From NCBI RefSeq assembly GCF_000176915.2, contig NC_014844.1:992001-1056000 (forward strand): a stretch of 64,000 nucleotides of DNA. The letters are read 5' to 3'. Below, piece by piece: positions 19,701 to 26,044 of the stretch. This DNA is from Pseudodesulfovibrio aespoeensis Aspo-2 (GTDB taxonomy: Bacteria > Desulfobacterota > Desulfovibrionia > Desulfovibrionales > Desulfovibrionaceae). Each line of letters opens with the position of its first letter. Positions within the stretch are counted from its first letter, which is position 1. The position numbers were made by a program, and so were the translations under genes. Under the pieces are notes generated by a model, which had not been told where the DNA came from, searched no databases, and saw only the letters and a program-made list of their open reading frames with translations.

Positions 19701-22700
19701 GACGGTGTAGGTGAAGCGGTCAGTGGTGGACTGGCCCACGCCGAGCTTCTGGACGGTCTGGTTGTCGTTGTTCACGGCGTAGGTGTAGGAGCCGTCGGCC
19801 TGGAGGGTCAGAGTGCCGTACTTTCCGGCCAGATCGCTGCCCACGTTGTCCGCGCTGCCGCCCACTGCCGCGACGCTCAGGGTGTCGCTGGCGTCGATGT
19901 CATAATCATTGTCCAGAACGTTGCCGGTGGCTGCCGGGCCATCCTCGAAGACCGAGGCGGTGTCGGCCACGGCCACGGGGCGGTCGTTGGTGCCGTTGAT
20001 AGTGATGGTCAGGGTAGTGGTATCGAACCCGCCCTGGCCGTCTGAGATGGTGTAGGTGAAGGTCTCGGTCGCGCTGTCGCCAACACCCAGCTGCTGCACT
20101 TCGGCCAGCGAGTTGTCGAGGGAGTAGGTGTAGCGGCCATTGGCGTTCAGGGTCAGGGTGCCGTAATTCCCGGCGATCTCGGAGCCGACGTTGCCCTCTT
20201 CGCCGTTGACCTCGGTCACGGTCAGGGCGTCGCCGTCGATGTCCGTGTCATTGCTCTTGACGTTGCCGGTGACGCGGCTTGCGCCCTCGTTGATGGCGCG
20301 CACGTCGGCGGTGGCAACGGGTGCGTCGTTGGTGCCGTTGATGGTCACGGTCAGGGTGGCGGAGCGGGTCGCGCCGTTGTCGTCAGTGACGGTGTAGGTG
20401 AAGCGGTCAGTGGTGGACTGGCCCACGCCGAGCTTCTGGACGGTCAGGTTGTCGTTGTTCACGGCGTAGGTGTAGGAGCCGTCGGCCTGGAGGGTCAGAG
20501 TGCCGTACTTTCCGGCCAGATCGCTGCCCACGTTGTCCGCGCTGCCGCCCACTGCCGCGACGCTCAGGGTGTCGCTGGCGTCGATGTCATAATCATTGTC
20601 CAGAACGTTGCCGGTGGCTGCCGCGCCATCCTCGAAGACCGAGGCGGTGTCGGCCACGGCCACGGGGCGGTCGTTGGTGCCGTTGACAGTGATGGTCAGG
20701 CTGGCGGTGTCGAATCCGCCCTGGCCGTCTGAGATGGTGTAGGTGAAGGTCTCGGTCGCGCTGTCGCCAACACCCAGCTGCTGCACTTCGGCCAGCGAGT
20801 TGTCGAGGGAGTAGGTGTAGCGGCCATTGGCGTTCAGGGTCAGGGTGCCGTACTGCCCGGCGATCTCGGAGCCGACGTTGCCCTCTTCGCCGTTGACTTC
20901 GGTCACGGTCAGGGTGTCGCCGTCGATGTCCGTGTCATTGCTCTTGACGTTGCCGGTGACGCGGCTTGCGCCCTCGTTGATGGCGCGCACGTCGGCGGTG
21001 GCAACGGGTGCATCGTTGGTGCCGTTGATGGTCACGGTCAGGGTGGCGGAGCGGGTCGCGCCGTTGTCGTCAGTGACGGTGTAGGTGAAGCGGTCAGTGG
21101 TGGACTGGCCCACGCCGAGCTTCTGGACGGTCAGGTTGTCGTTGTTCACGGCGTAGGTGTAGGAGCCGTCGGCCTGGAGGGTCAGAGTGCCGTACTTTCC
21201 GGCCAGATCGCTGCCCACGTTGTCCGCGCTGCCGCCCACTGCCGCGACGCTCAGGGTGTCGCTGGCGTCGATGTCATAATCATTGTCCAGAACGTTGCCG
21301 GTGGCTGCCGCGCCATCCTCGAAGACCGAGGCGGCGTCGGCCACGGCCACGGGGCGGTCGTTGGTGCCGTTGACAGTGATGGTCAGGCTGGCGGTGTCGA
21401 ATCCGCCCTGGCCGTCTGAGATGGTGTAGGTGAAGGTCTCGGTCGCGCTGTCGCCAACACCCAGCTGCTGCACTTCGGCCAGCGAGTTGTCGAGGGAGTA
21501 GGTGTAGCGGCCATTGGCGTTCAGGGTCAGGGTGCCGTACTGCCCGGCGATCTCGGAGCCGACGTTGCCCTCTTCGCCGTTGACCTCGGTCACGGTCAGG
21601 GCGTCGCCGTCGATGTCCGTGTCATTGCTCTTGACGTTGCCGGTGACGCGGCTTGCGCCCTCGTTGATGGCGCGCACGTCGGCGGTGGCAACGGGTGCGT
21701 CGTTGGTGCCGTTGATGGTCACGGTCAGGGTGGCGGAGCGGGTCGCGCCGTTGTCGTCAGTGACGGTGTAGGTGAAGCGGTCAGTGGTGGACTGGCCCAC
21801 GCCGAGCTTCTGGACGGTCAGGTTGTCGTTGTTCACGGCGTAGGTGTAGGAGCCGTCGGCCTGGAGGGTCAGAGTGCCGTACTTTCCGGCCAGATCGCTG
21901 CCCACGTTGTCCGCGCTGCCGCCCACTGCCGCGACGCTCAGGGTGTCGCTGGCGTCGATGTCATAATCATTGTCCAGAACGTTGCCGGTGGCTGCCGCGC
22001 CATCCTCGAAGACCGAGGCGGTGTCGGCCACGGCCACGGGGCGGTCGTTGGTGCCGTTGACAGTGATGGTCAGGCTGGCGGTGTCGAATCCGCCCTGGCC
22101 GTCTGAGATGGTGTAGGTGAAGGTCTCGGTCGCGCTGTCGCCCACGCCCAGCTGCTGCACTTCGGCCAGCGAGTTGTCGAGGGAGTAGGTGTAGCGGCCA
22201 TTGGCTGCCACCGTCAGGGTGCCGAACTGCCCGGCCACGGAAGTGCCGACATTGGCTTCATCGCCATTGACCGCAGTCAAGGTCAGGGTGCCGCCGTCCA
22301 CATCGTAATCGTTGGTCAGCAGTCTGCCGCTTATGCTCCCGCGTCCTTCATTGATGGCTCCGGTGTCTGCCACGGCCACAGGCTGCTCATTGGTGCCGGT
22401 GACAGTGATGACGATGTCCTGGCTGGCGGTGCCGTCGGTCGAGGTCACGGTAAATGTCTCGGTCAGGGTCTGCCCGGCTGCCAGGGACTGGACCTGGGTC
22501 AGGGTGTTGTCGATGGCGTAGGTCCACTGGCCGTCGGCGCTGATGGTCAGGGTGCCGAGCTTGCCGGTGTTGTCCACGCTGGTGTCGAAGGCCGCTTCGC
22601 CCGCGTCGGCGTCGCTGATGGACAGGGTGCCGCTGACGGTCAGGGTGGCTGCGTCGTCCTCGGTCACGCCGCCGCTGGCCGCATCGCCCGCGCCCACGGA

Positions 22701-24134
22701 GATGGAGGCCGCGTCATTGGTGCCGGTGACGGTGATGACGATGTCCTGGGAGGCGGTGCCGTCCGCCGAGGTCACGGTAAATGTCTCGGTCAGGGTCTGC
22801 CCGGCGGCCAGGGACTGGACCTGGGCCAGGGTGTTGTCGATGGCGTAGGTCCACTGGCCGTCGGCGCTGATGGTCAGGGCGCCGAGCTTGCCGGTGTTGT
22901 CCACGCTGGTGTCGAAGGCCGCTTCGCCCGCGTCGGCGTCGCTGATGGACAGGGTGCCGCTGACGGTCAGGGTGGCTGCGTCGTCCTCGGTCACGCCGCC
23001 GCTGGCCGCATCGCCCGTGCCCACGGAGATGGAGGCCGCGTCATTGGTGCCGGTGACGGTGATGGTCAGGGTGGCGGTGTCGGTCAGGTCTCCGTCGGAG
23101 ACGGTGTAGCCGATCTCGAGGACGCGTGTTTCGCCTTCAGTAAGGTAATTGTAGGAAGCTGCGTCAAAGGTGTAGGAGCCGTCGGCGTTGAAGGTCAGCC
23201 CTGTCGGGGCGTTGGCCGGATCGCTCAGGGCATAGGAGAGCTCCTCCGCCGTGTTGTCCACATCGGTGTCGTTGTCGGCCACGGAACCGGTGATCACTGC
23301 GTCTTGGACCACGGCGTTGGTGTCGCCCTCGGCTACCGGCGCGTCATTGACGGCGTTGACGGTGATGACCCCCTGACCCGAGACGGTGTAGAGGCCGTCG
23401 CTGATGGTGAAGGCCATGTTGAGGCTGCCGTTGTAGTCCTGGTCCGGGGTGAAGAGCCATGTCCCGGCTGCAATCTGGGTCAGGGTTCCGCCCGCCACGG
23501 TCAGCCCGGTCACGCTCAGGGAGGCGTAAGGGTCAGGATCGCTGGCCAGGGCGAGAATCTGGGACGCGGTGATGAGCGTGGGCACATCCTCGTCAGTGGT
23601 GATGGACAGGGTGCCGTTGATGGTCGGCGGATTGCTTGTTGCGCCCGAAGTGTCCGAAGGATTGTTGTTCGGGCTGGATTCGCCCCCGTCGGAGTTTCGA
23701 CCATTCCTGGAAGGGGAGCCTTGTCCGGGAAGGCTGTCGATGCCCCTGAAAAGTGTGCCCGCGTCGTCGGAATATGCGCCTGCGCCGCTGCTGCCCGACG
23801 AGCCGTCCGCGGCGGTCTCCAGTTCATTTTGGTCTTCCGCCGCGCTGAAGGCGAAGAGGTAGACGCCGCCGGGTATAAGCTCGCCCCCCAGGAGTTCAAA
23901 CATGGGGAGGGCGTCCTGCTCGGCCATAAGCAGGTAATCCTCTATGACTATGCTCCCCTGCCCCTCGACGGAAATGACCAGATGATTGCCATTGCCGCTG
24001 AAGACGGCCTGAGTCACGTCGAAATCGAAAGCGACCAGCATGTCCGAGGTGACCTTGTAGATCTTCGTATTGCCGGAGCCCGGAAGGGAGAGGGACAGCC
24101 TGGTCTGTGGCTGGGTGGTTTCGTTCTCGGCCAT
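13782..24134 (-). CDS. Giant LapA-like RTX adhesin with VCBS/cadherin-type repeats
   Basis: 3450 residues. Order: retention-module-like N-terminus (1-110) ending in T107-A-A-D110, a match to the LapG site pattern; Ser/Asn/Gly linker (about 110-165); a first Ig-like domain (about 165-360); two copies of a 109-residue VCBS domain (about 363-583); four near-identical pairs of about 114-residue VCBS-type domains (about 648-1615), domains mostly beginning GTND; two further Ig-like repeats (about 1617-1798); two copies of a 165-residue NGSFE domain (about 1815-1981 and 2196-2365) separated by cadherin-like domains; a DUF4114-like region with FFLIPNG (about 3000-3145); 20 consecutive calcium-binding RTX nonapeptides (3174-3353); and an uncleaved C-terminal type I secretion signal. 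AGGAGG lies just upstream of the ATG. The adhesin is expected to be anchored in TolC by its N-terminus and to mediate surface attachment. Ligands unknown. Confidence 0.95.
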   Translation of the reverse strand: MAENETTQPQTRLSLSLPGSGNTKIYKVTSDMLVAFDFDVTQAVFSGNGNHLVISVEGQGSIVIEDYLLMAEQDALPMFELLGGELIPGGVYLFAFSAAEDQNELETAADGSSGSSGAGAYSDDAGTLFRGIDSLPGQGSPSRNGRNSDGGESSPNNNPSDTSGATSNPPTINGTLSITTDEDVPTLITASQILALASDPDPYASLSVTGLTVAGGTLTQIAAGTWLFTPDQDYNGSLNMAFTISDGLYTVSGQGVITVNAVNDAPVAEGDTNAVVQDAVITGSVADNDTDVDNTAEELSYALSDPANAPTGLTFNADGSYTFDAASYNYLTEGETRVLEIGYTVSDGDLTDTATLTITVTGTNDAASISVGTGDAASGGVTEDDAATLTVSGTLSISDADAGEAAFDTSVDNTGKLGALTISADGQWTYAIDNTLAQVQSLAAGQTLTETFTVTSADGTASQDIVITVTGTNDAASISVGAGDAASGGVTEDDAATLTVSGTLSISDADAGEAAFDTSVDNTGKLGTLTISADGQWTYAIDNTLTQVQSLAAGQTLTETFTVTSTDGTASQDIVITVTGTNEQPVAVADTGAINEGRGSISGRLLTNDYDVDGGTLTLTAVNGDEANVGTSVAGQFGTLTVAANGRYTYSLDNSLAEVQQLGVGDSATETFTYTISDGQGGFDTASLTITVNGTNDRPVAVADTASVFEDGAAATGNVLDNDYDIDASDTLSVAAVGGSADNVGSDLAGKYGTLTLQADGSYTYAVNNDNLTVQKLGVGQSTTDRFTYTVTDDNGATRSATLTVTINGTNDAPVATADVRAINEGASRVTGNVKSNDTDIDGDALTVTEVNGEEGNVGSEIAGQYGTLTLNANGRYTYSLDNSLAEVQQLGVGDSATETFTYTISDGQGGFDTASLTITVNGTNDRPVAVADAASVFEDGAAATGNVLDNDYDIDASDTLSVAAVGGSADNVGSDLAGKYGTLTLQADGSYTYAVNNDNLTVQKLGVGQSTTDRFTYTVTDDNGATRSATLTVTINGTNDAPVATADVRAINEGASRVTGNVKSNDTDIDGDTLTVTEVNGEEGNVGSEIAGQYGTLTLNANGRYTYSLDNSLAEVQQLGVGDSATETFTYTISDGQGGFDTASLTITVNGTNDRPVAVADTASVFEDGAAATGNVLDNDYDIDASDTLSVAAVGGSADNVGSDLAGKYGTLTLQADGSYTYAVNNDNLTVQKLGVGQSTTDRFTYTVTDDNGATRSATLTVTINGTNDAPVATADVRAINEGASRVTGNVKSNDTDIDGDALTVTEVNGEEGNVGSEIAGNYGTLTLNANGRYTYSLDNSLAEVQQLGVGDSATETFTYTISDGQGGFDTTTLTITINGTNDRPVAVADTASVFEDGPAATGNVLDNDYDIDASDTLSVAAVGGSADNVGSDLAGKYGTLTLQADGSYTYAVNNDNQTVQKLGVGQSTTDRFTYTVTDDNGATRSATLTVTINGTNDAPVATADVRAINEGASRVTGNVKSNDTDIDGDTLTVSAVNGEEGNVGSEIAGQFGTLTLNANGRYTYSLDNSLAEVQQLGVGDSATETFTYTISDGQGGFDTASLTITVNGTNDRPVAVGETGLVTDEDTPLVIDVLANDSDVDANDTLTILGTPTALHGTVTVNADGTITYTPNANYNGADTITYTITDSQGGTASATAKLYVNAINDAPDVQNETGLATDEDTPLVIDVLANDSDVEGDTLSILGTPTAENGTVTVNADGTITYTPNANYNGTDTVTYTVSDGQGGTATGTAAITVNAVNDAPELSFTGADQTTNLIINGSFENVAGGYDIETGGWADGRAPEGWTKVAGDRWEVMDGDRFGIIGASDGENVIDTGVGSRAALVISQQINNLEPGQYVIELDLFDRGSNLGEADSGAIDILWNGEIVGSFNPGDDAWETGRVIITVAEAGSGTLTLASHNADGYGNVIDNVRMFAMTEAADGAVTVVENAAEGAYVASAIGTDIETTAENLTFSLSDSDGFAGQSALFVIDPATGVITLAQGTTLDYESGQSYTINVTVSDGDGGVTTKPLTINVADVNEAPVAANVDLGQIFEDGVGGAGAITMTSAELIGSAYDPEGGTLTVENLTLAQGEGSLTANPDGTWTFTPAQDWNGEVSFSYELSDGVNTTPQTAALMVLPTNDAPVIDFAMSAPDTGTNLIVNGSFENVAGGYDIETGGWADGRAPEGWTKVAGDRWEVMDGDRFGIIGASDGENVIDTGVGSRAALVISQQINNLEPGQYVIELDLFDRGSNLGEADSGTVDVLWNGEIVASFNPGDDAWETGRVIITVAEAGSGTLTLASHNADGYGNVIDNVRMYAVTEATGATVTVNEDATGGTIVASVVGTDIDSMGLTYSLADPGNTSPFTIDAQTGVVTLKNGASLDYETTAAYEVEVTVSDGFASTTKTLTINVGDVNEAPTGQDIDLGSIHEDGVGGDGSITFTAAQLLAGATDPDGDALSIANLTLTQGQGTLADNGDQTWTFTPDADFNGDVAFGYEITDGALSSPQTASLTVIDTNEAPVAGNDVFGGVTVTEGVTIDLTTPDSGVNVSQIQAQWAAQGVTVRALTGDGMDAGSWSDSSLGTKNVSFTTGGTHYAYSGLGVSAPGNIDGGEVDLLDGSQTTATELLAVSFDKPMQSVTLEISALFDGVNGNAYDIGHIEVARVAAYDASGALLGYVDVQGTPNGLATVTLDVTALGYGLPIASVAVMPLANSAGNSGNNSDFLLRSVSGESMDVVTGLFSEDETITLDASALLANDTDQDGDPLTITSVGDATHGTVSMVGGQIVFQPEANYNGQATFTYTVSDGNGGFDTATVALNITAVNDAPTVGLETTTFVGGEDAVSVVGDIAITDVDSATMSKAVITLTNAMEGDELNTDGVSGLFVDTEVTADGQIIVTLSGSATAAEYESAIKAITFSTTSDADTARTVTVQVTDAEGNQAQTSNMATTTIDVDIPTDAPIVDYNVTGQEVIFQSESAGYSNMLGIYTVDENNNPSDPEIILFNSKSALPQEVLKAFSEDASIRFFLIPNGANQGLDTSATLHFVMSNGQWALALASADTTTRIVDVKFDDAQFNPNGEEATFKYSWGGQPGMTLSDYQSVTVSIDDQTSNVDDDDFNDLSVKLAFTNDGVFQGGSGDDLAYGGLGSDTLHGGAGNDTLYGGDANDILYGGSGNDSLDGGNADDMISGGSGNDTLLGGNGNDVLVGGAGNDSMDGGTGNDTLLGGDGNDTLLGDHGDDLLSGGAGDDSLDGGTGHDTLFGGDGNDTLVGDHGNDLLVGGAGDDLIYGGTGNDMVIAGTGYDQVELGSGNDTIFIDQSVLADGGGEMIVSDFNVRQDVLELGDGLSIDNIIMSSTQDYTQLVITNGDQDIVVKLLGVTPSDFTNHNPIVNTDTTADSLIQMLVEADNKSDF
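14076..14615 (-). repeat. RTX nonapeptide array in the adhesin
   Basis: Twenty uninterrupted 9-residue units of the GGxGxDxLx type (27 bp each) coding for residues 3174-3353. Most units keep the Asp that binds calcium; the last two are degenerate (AGTGYDQVE, LGSGNDTIF). The array marks the protein as a calcium-folded type I secretion substrate. Confidence 0.95.
17040..17545 (-). repeat. NGSFE domain, second copy in the adhesin
   Basis: About 165 residues beginning NLIVNGSFENVAGGYD and containing GWADGRAPEGW, VIDTGVGSRAALVISQ and ASHNADGYGNVIDNVRM. It is almost identical in DNA to the copy at 18180-18690, offset 1128 bp. The pattern resembles jelly-roll carbohydrate-binding domains of the DUF642 kind, but no ligand can be read from the sequence. 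Confidence 0.85.
18180..18690 (-). repeat. NGSFE domain, first copy in the adhesin
   Basis: Near-identical partner of the copy at 17040-17545, with only scattered substitutions (for example AIDILWN here and TVDVLWN there). The 1128-bp offset includes the cadherin-like domains between them, so recombination between copies would remove a domain set in frame. Confidence 0.85.
18740..19285 (-). repeat. Two 282-bp Ig-like repeats in the adhesin
   Basis: Two consecutive domains sharing DEDTPLVIDVLANDSDV and NADGTITYTPNANYNG. The offset of 282 bp (94 residues) is visible from matching positions near 18844 and 19126. Bacterial cadherin/Ig-like modules. Confidence 0.85.
19290..22190 (-). repeat. Four near-identical 687-bp tandem units in the adhesin
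   Basis: Each unit encodes two VCBS-type domains (229 residues): one with ASVFEDGAAATGNVLDNDYD and one with RAINEGASRVTGNVKSNDTD. Copies differ at only a few bases (for example GAAATG versus GPAATG, and GQYG, GNYG or GQFG). A diverged half unit flanks the array on the N-terminal side. The DNA identity is far above what protein constraint needs, so the array is recent or homogenised. Confidence 0.93.
22385..23045 (-). repeat. Two 327-bp tandem VCBS repeats in the adhesin
   Basis: Two 109-residue domains beginning GTNDAASISVG and sharing GVTEDDAATLTVSGTLS. Near-identical DNA with an offset of 327 bp. Confidence 0.9.
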
Positions 24135-24199
24135 GGTTCCTCCTGAGGATTCTATCGTGGGCCAGCGTGTTCTGGCGATGGTTCTGACGTTTCATCTAT

Positions 24200-24228
24200 T
24201 GTATAGAGGCATTCCTTGATCAAGTCAA
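24200..24228 (-). promoter_or_regulatory. Sigma-70 promoter of the adhesin gene
   Basis: Minus strand: TTGACT (24228-24223), 17-nt spacer, TATACA (24205-24200, extended by AT). This is a near-consensus match, with a start point near 24193 and a leader of about 59 nt carrying AGGAGG before the ATG at 24134. No operator was recognised. Confidence 0.7.
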
Positions 24229-24692
24229 TGGCTTAAAAATTATGAATTACATGAGGTTATACTGTGGATAATAATCCATGTCATGCCCGGTGGCCTTGCC
24301 GCTCAAAGGAGATGGCATATGGCTGAAATTCAGGTTTATAATGGTTAATTTTTAGTTTTCCACAAGTGTATGTTGATAATTTGCTGCGCCGCTGAGAGTT
24401 TCCCCCGGCGGCAGGGTTAAGAAAAGCGAGTGTATGCTGTTAAAATAACGAGATAAAAAATATTTTATTAAAAAAATGTTCTGGGGCGGCCTGTGAAGGA
24501 GAATGATTCCTGGCTGTTGGTTTTTGGGCAGGGCCGGTCCGGCTTTGGTGCCCCCGCGTCGGGTGAGGGGGTGCAGCGAGTGATTCTGGCGCAGGCAGTC
24601 TGTGTCTGCGGGGTGTCCGGCAGGGCGCAGGCTGACATATTTTATATTGACAACATCCCGTGCTTTATGCAATTTGACGGTCCCAACAGCGT
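24229..24692. other. AT-rich region upstream of the adhesin promoter
   Basis: No convincing gene. It is much richer in A+T than the surroundings, with A/T runs at about 24340-24355 and 24450-24480. Such DNA upstream of a strong promoter may hold activator or nucleoid-protein sites. I looked for a c-di-GMP riboswitch in the adhesin leader and did not recognise one. Confidence 0.5.
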
Positions 24693-24768
<76 letters not shown>

Positions 24769-24780
24769 CGAGAAAGGTAA

Positions 24781-24812
24781 GGGCTTCGGATGATTTTCCG
24801 AAGCCCTTTTTT
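24781..24812 (+). terminator. Terminator of tRNA-Ala
   Basis: 10-bp stem (24781-24790 with 24797-24806), 6-nt loop and six T residues, 12 bp after the tRNA CCA end. Confidence 0.9.
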
Positions 24813-25040
24813 CGTGCCTGATGGCTGATTTCAGGAATATGTCCGCTCTGTGTCCGGTGCTTTCGATGGGGTGTTCCGGGCGGGCTGCCGTCCATGTTGC
24901 AGATCACGGAGCCTCCCTGGTTTGGACACATTGATCAGGACGGATCGCGATTCCGATCGGATGAAGCACGCGCGATGGCATTCATGGGTGAACGCATGAG
25001 AAAGGAGACATCCTGTCAGGGCGTGCGGACCGAAGGAACG

Positions 25041-25713
25041 CTATTTGAAGTCGCAGCGGGGGAGTACGACAGTAAGCGTGGTCCCTTCGGCTTCGGACGT
25101 GATGAGGTCGATGTGGCCGCCATGAGACTTGGCGATGAGCTGGGCGCTGTAAGTCCCCAGCCCCGTGCCGCAAGACTTGCCCATGGTGGCATATTTCTCG
25201 AAAAAACGTCCCCGCAGGGCTTGAGGCACAGCGCCGGCATTGTGGATGGCAATGTGTACCGTCTTTGGTTCCATTTGGCAGGCGATAGTCACGCGCCCCC
25301 CACTGGGCGAGGCCTCAATCGCGTTCTTCACCAGATTCGTAAGCAAGTCTTCGATGAGAAAGGCCTCCCCGCACAGCCGTGGCTCCTCGGAGGGGCAAGC
25401 GGTCGGAAGATTGACGGTCACCATGTTCTGCAAGGAGAGTTTTTCCAGGGATTTCCTTACGACATCGAGGATCTGAATAATATTGATCGGTGTCTCGGGG
25501 GGCGTGTATGCGCCCTTTTCCATTTCCAGCAAGGGCTCGGTAGCGTCGATGAGATGGATCACTTGCCGAATGCCGAGCATGATTTGCGGGAATGCTTGCA
25601 TCACGGTTGTATTGCTCTCTCCGTCCAGAACCAACTGGGCCACTTGTGATGTCCAAAGACGAGATTGTCAGAACTCGTACGTTTTCTGTACAGAGAGAGT
25701 ATTCACCTGACAC
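25041..25713 (-). pseudogene. Decayed sensor histidine kinase (ATP-binding part remains)
   Basis: A 200-residue frame (25643-25041) carries a HATPase_c domain: N-box LVKNAIEAS, a G1-like region HIAIHNAGAVP, and GTGLGTYSAQLIAKSHGG. Only the tail of the dimerisation region is present (LLEMEKGAYTPP), without a phosphorylated His. Upstream in a different frame (to 25713) lies RVLTISSLDIT, like the end of a PAS/PAC domain. The simplest reading is a PAS-kinase gene that lost its linker and histidine by deletion and frameshift. No ribosome binding site was seen for the GTG at 25643. It could alternatively be a short orphan ATPase. It lies about 270 bp from tRNA-Ala, in sequence with fewer recognisable genes than its neighbours. 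Confidence 0.55.
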
Positions 25714-26044
25714 CGTCGCCGCTGGTGGGGTGCGTATTGCGCTCCATTGGTTTCCGATCCCTTGCCTTTCACTCTGTGTTCAGAAAGATCTGCCTTCGGG
25801 GCCGGCCCGGTGTTCCCCGGCCCGTGGTATTGAGATGCTCGCCAAAGGCTCGCGATCAGGATCGAATGCCCTGGAAACTCATACGATTTTGATATAGTCC
25901 AATCCAAGACGATCGGTGTGGGACAGGGGATCGGAATCTCCGATGGTTGCCAGGCCAGAGGGCTGTCGTTCTTTGCGCGCCCGTTGGGCGAATCGGTTTG
26001 TGTGCGGGGTGAACACTGTTTTGAAGCGGGAGGATCGAAAGGCC
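25714..26044. other. Region without a recognised gene
   Basis: 331 bases between the kinase remnant and the HATPase-GNAT gene. No family was recognised in any frame; it may be further remnant of the decayed kinase. The ribosome binding site of the next gene is at the right edge. Confidence 0.4.

Noticed and set aside
19290-22190. Regular direct repeats resembling an array
   Set aside because: The repeats are in-frame protein domains of 687 bp, with no short palindromic repeat and spacer pattern, so not CRISPR.
24135-24480. c-di-GMP riboswitch in the adhesin leader
   Set aside because: The leader after the predicted start is only about 59 nt and I found no GEMM-like conserved segments upstream.
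24769-26044. Integrated phage or island at tRNA-Ala
   Set aside because: No integrase, phage gene or duplicated tRNA 3' end was found; only a decayed kinase supports a past event.
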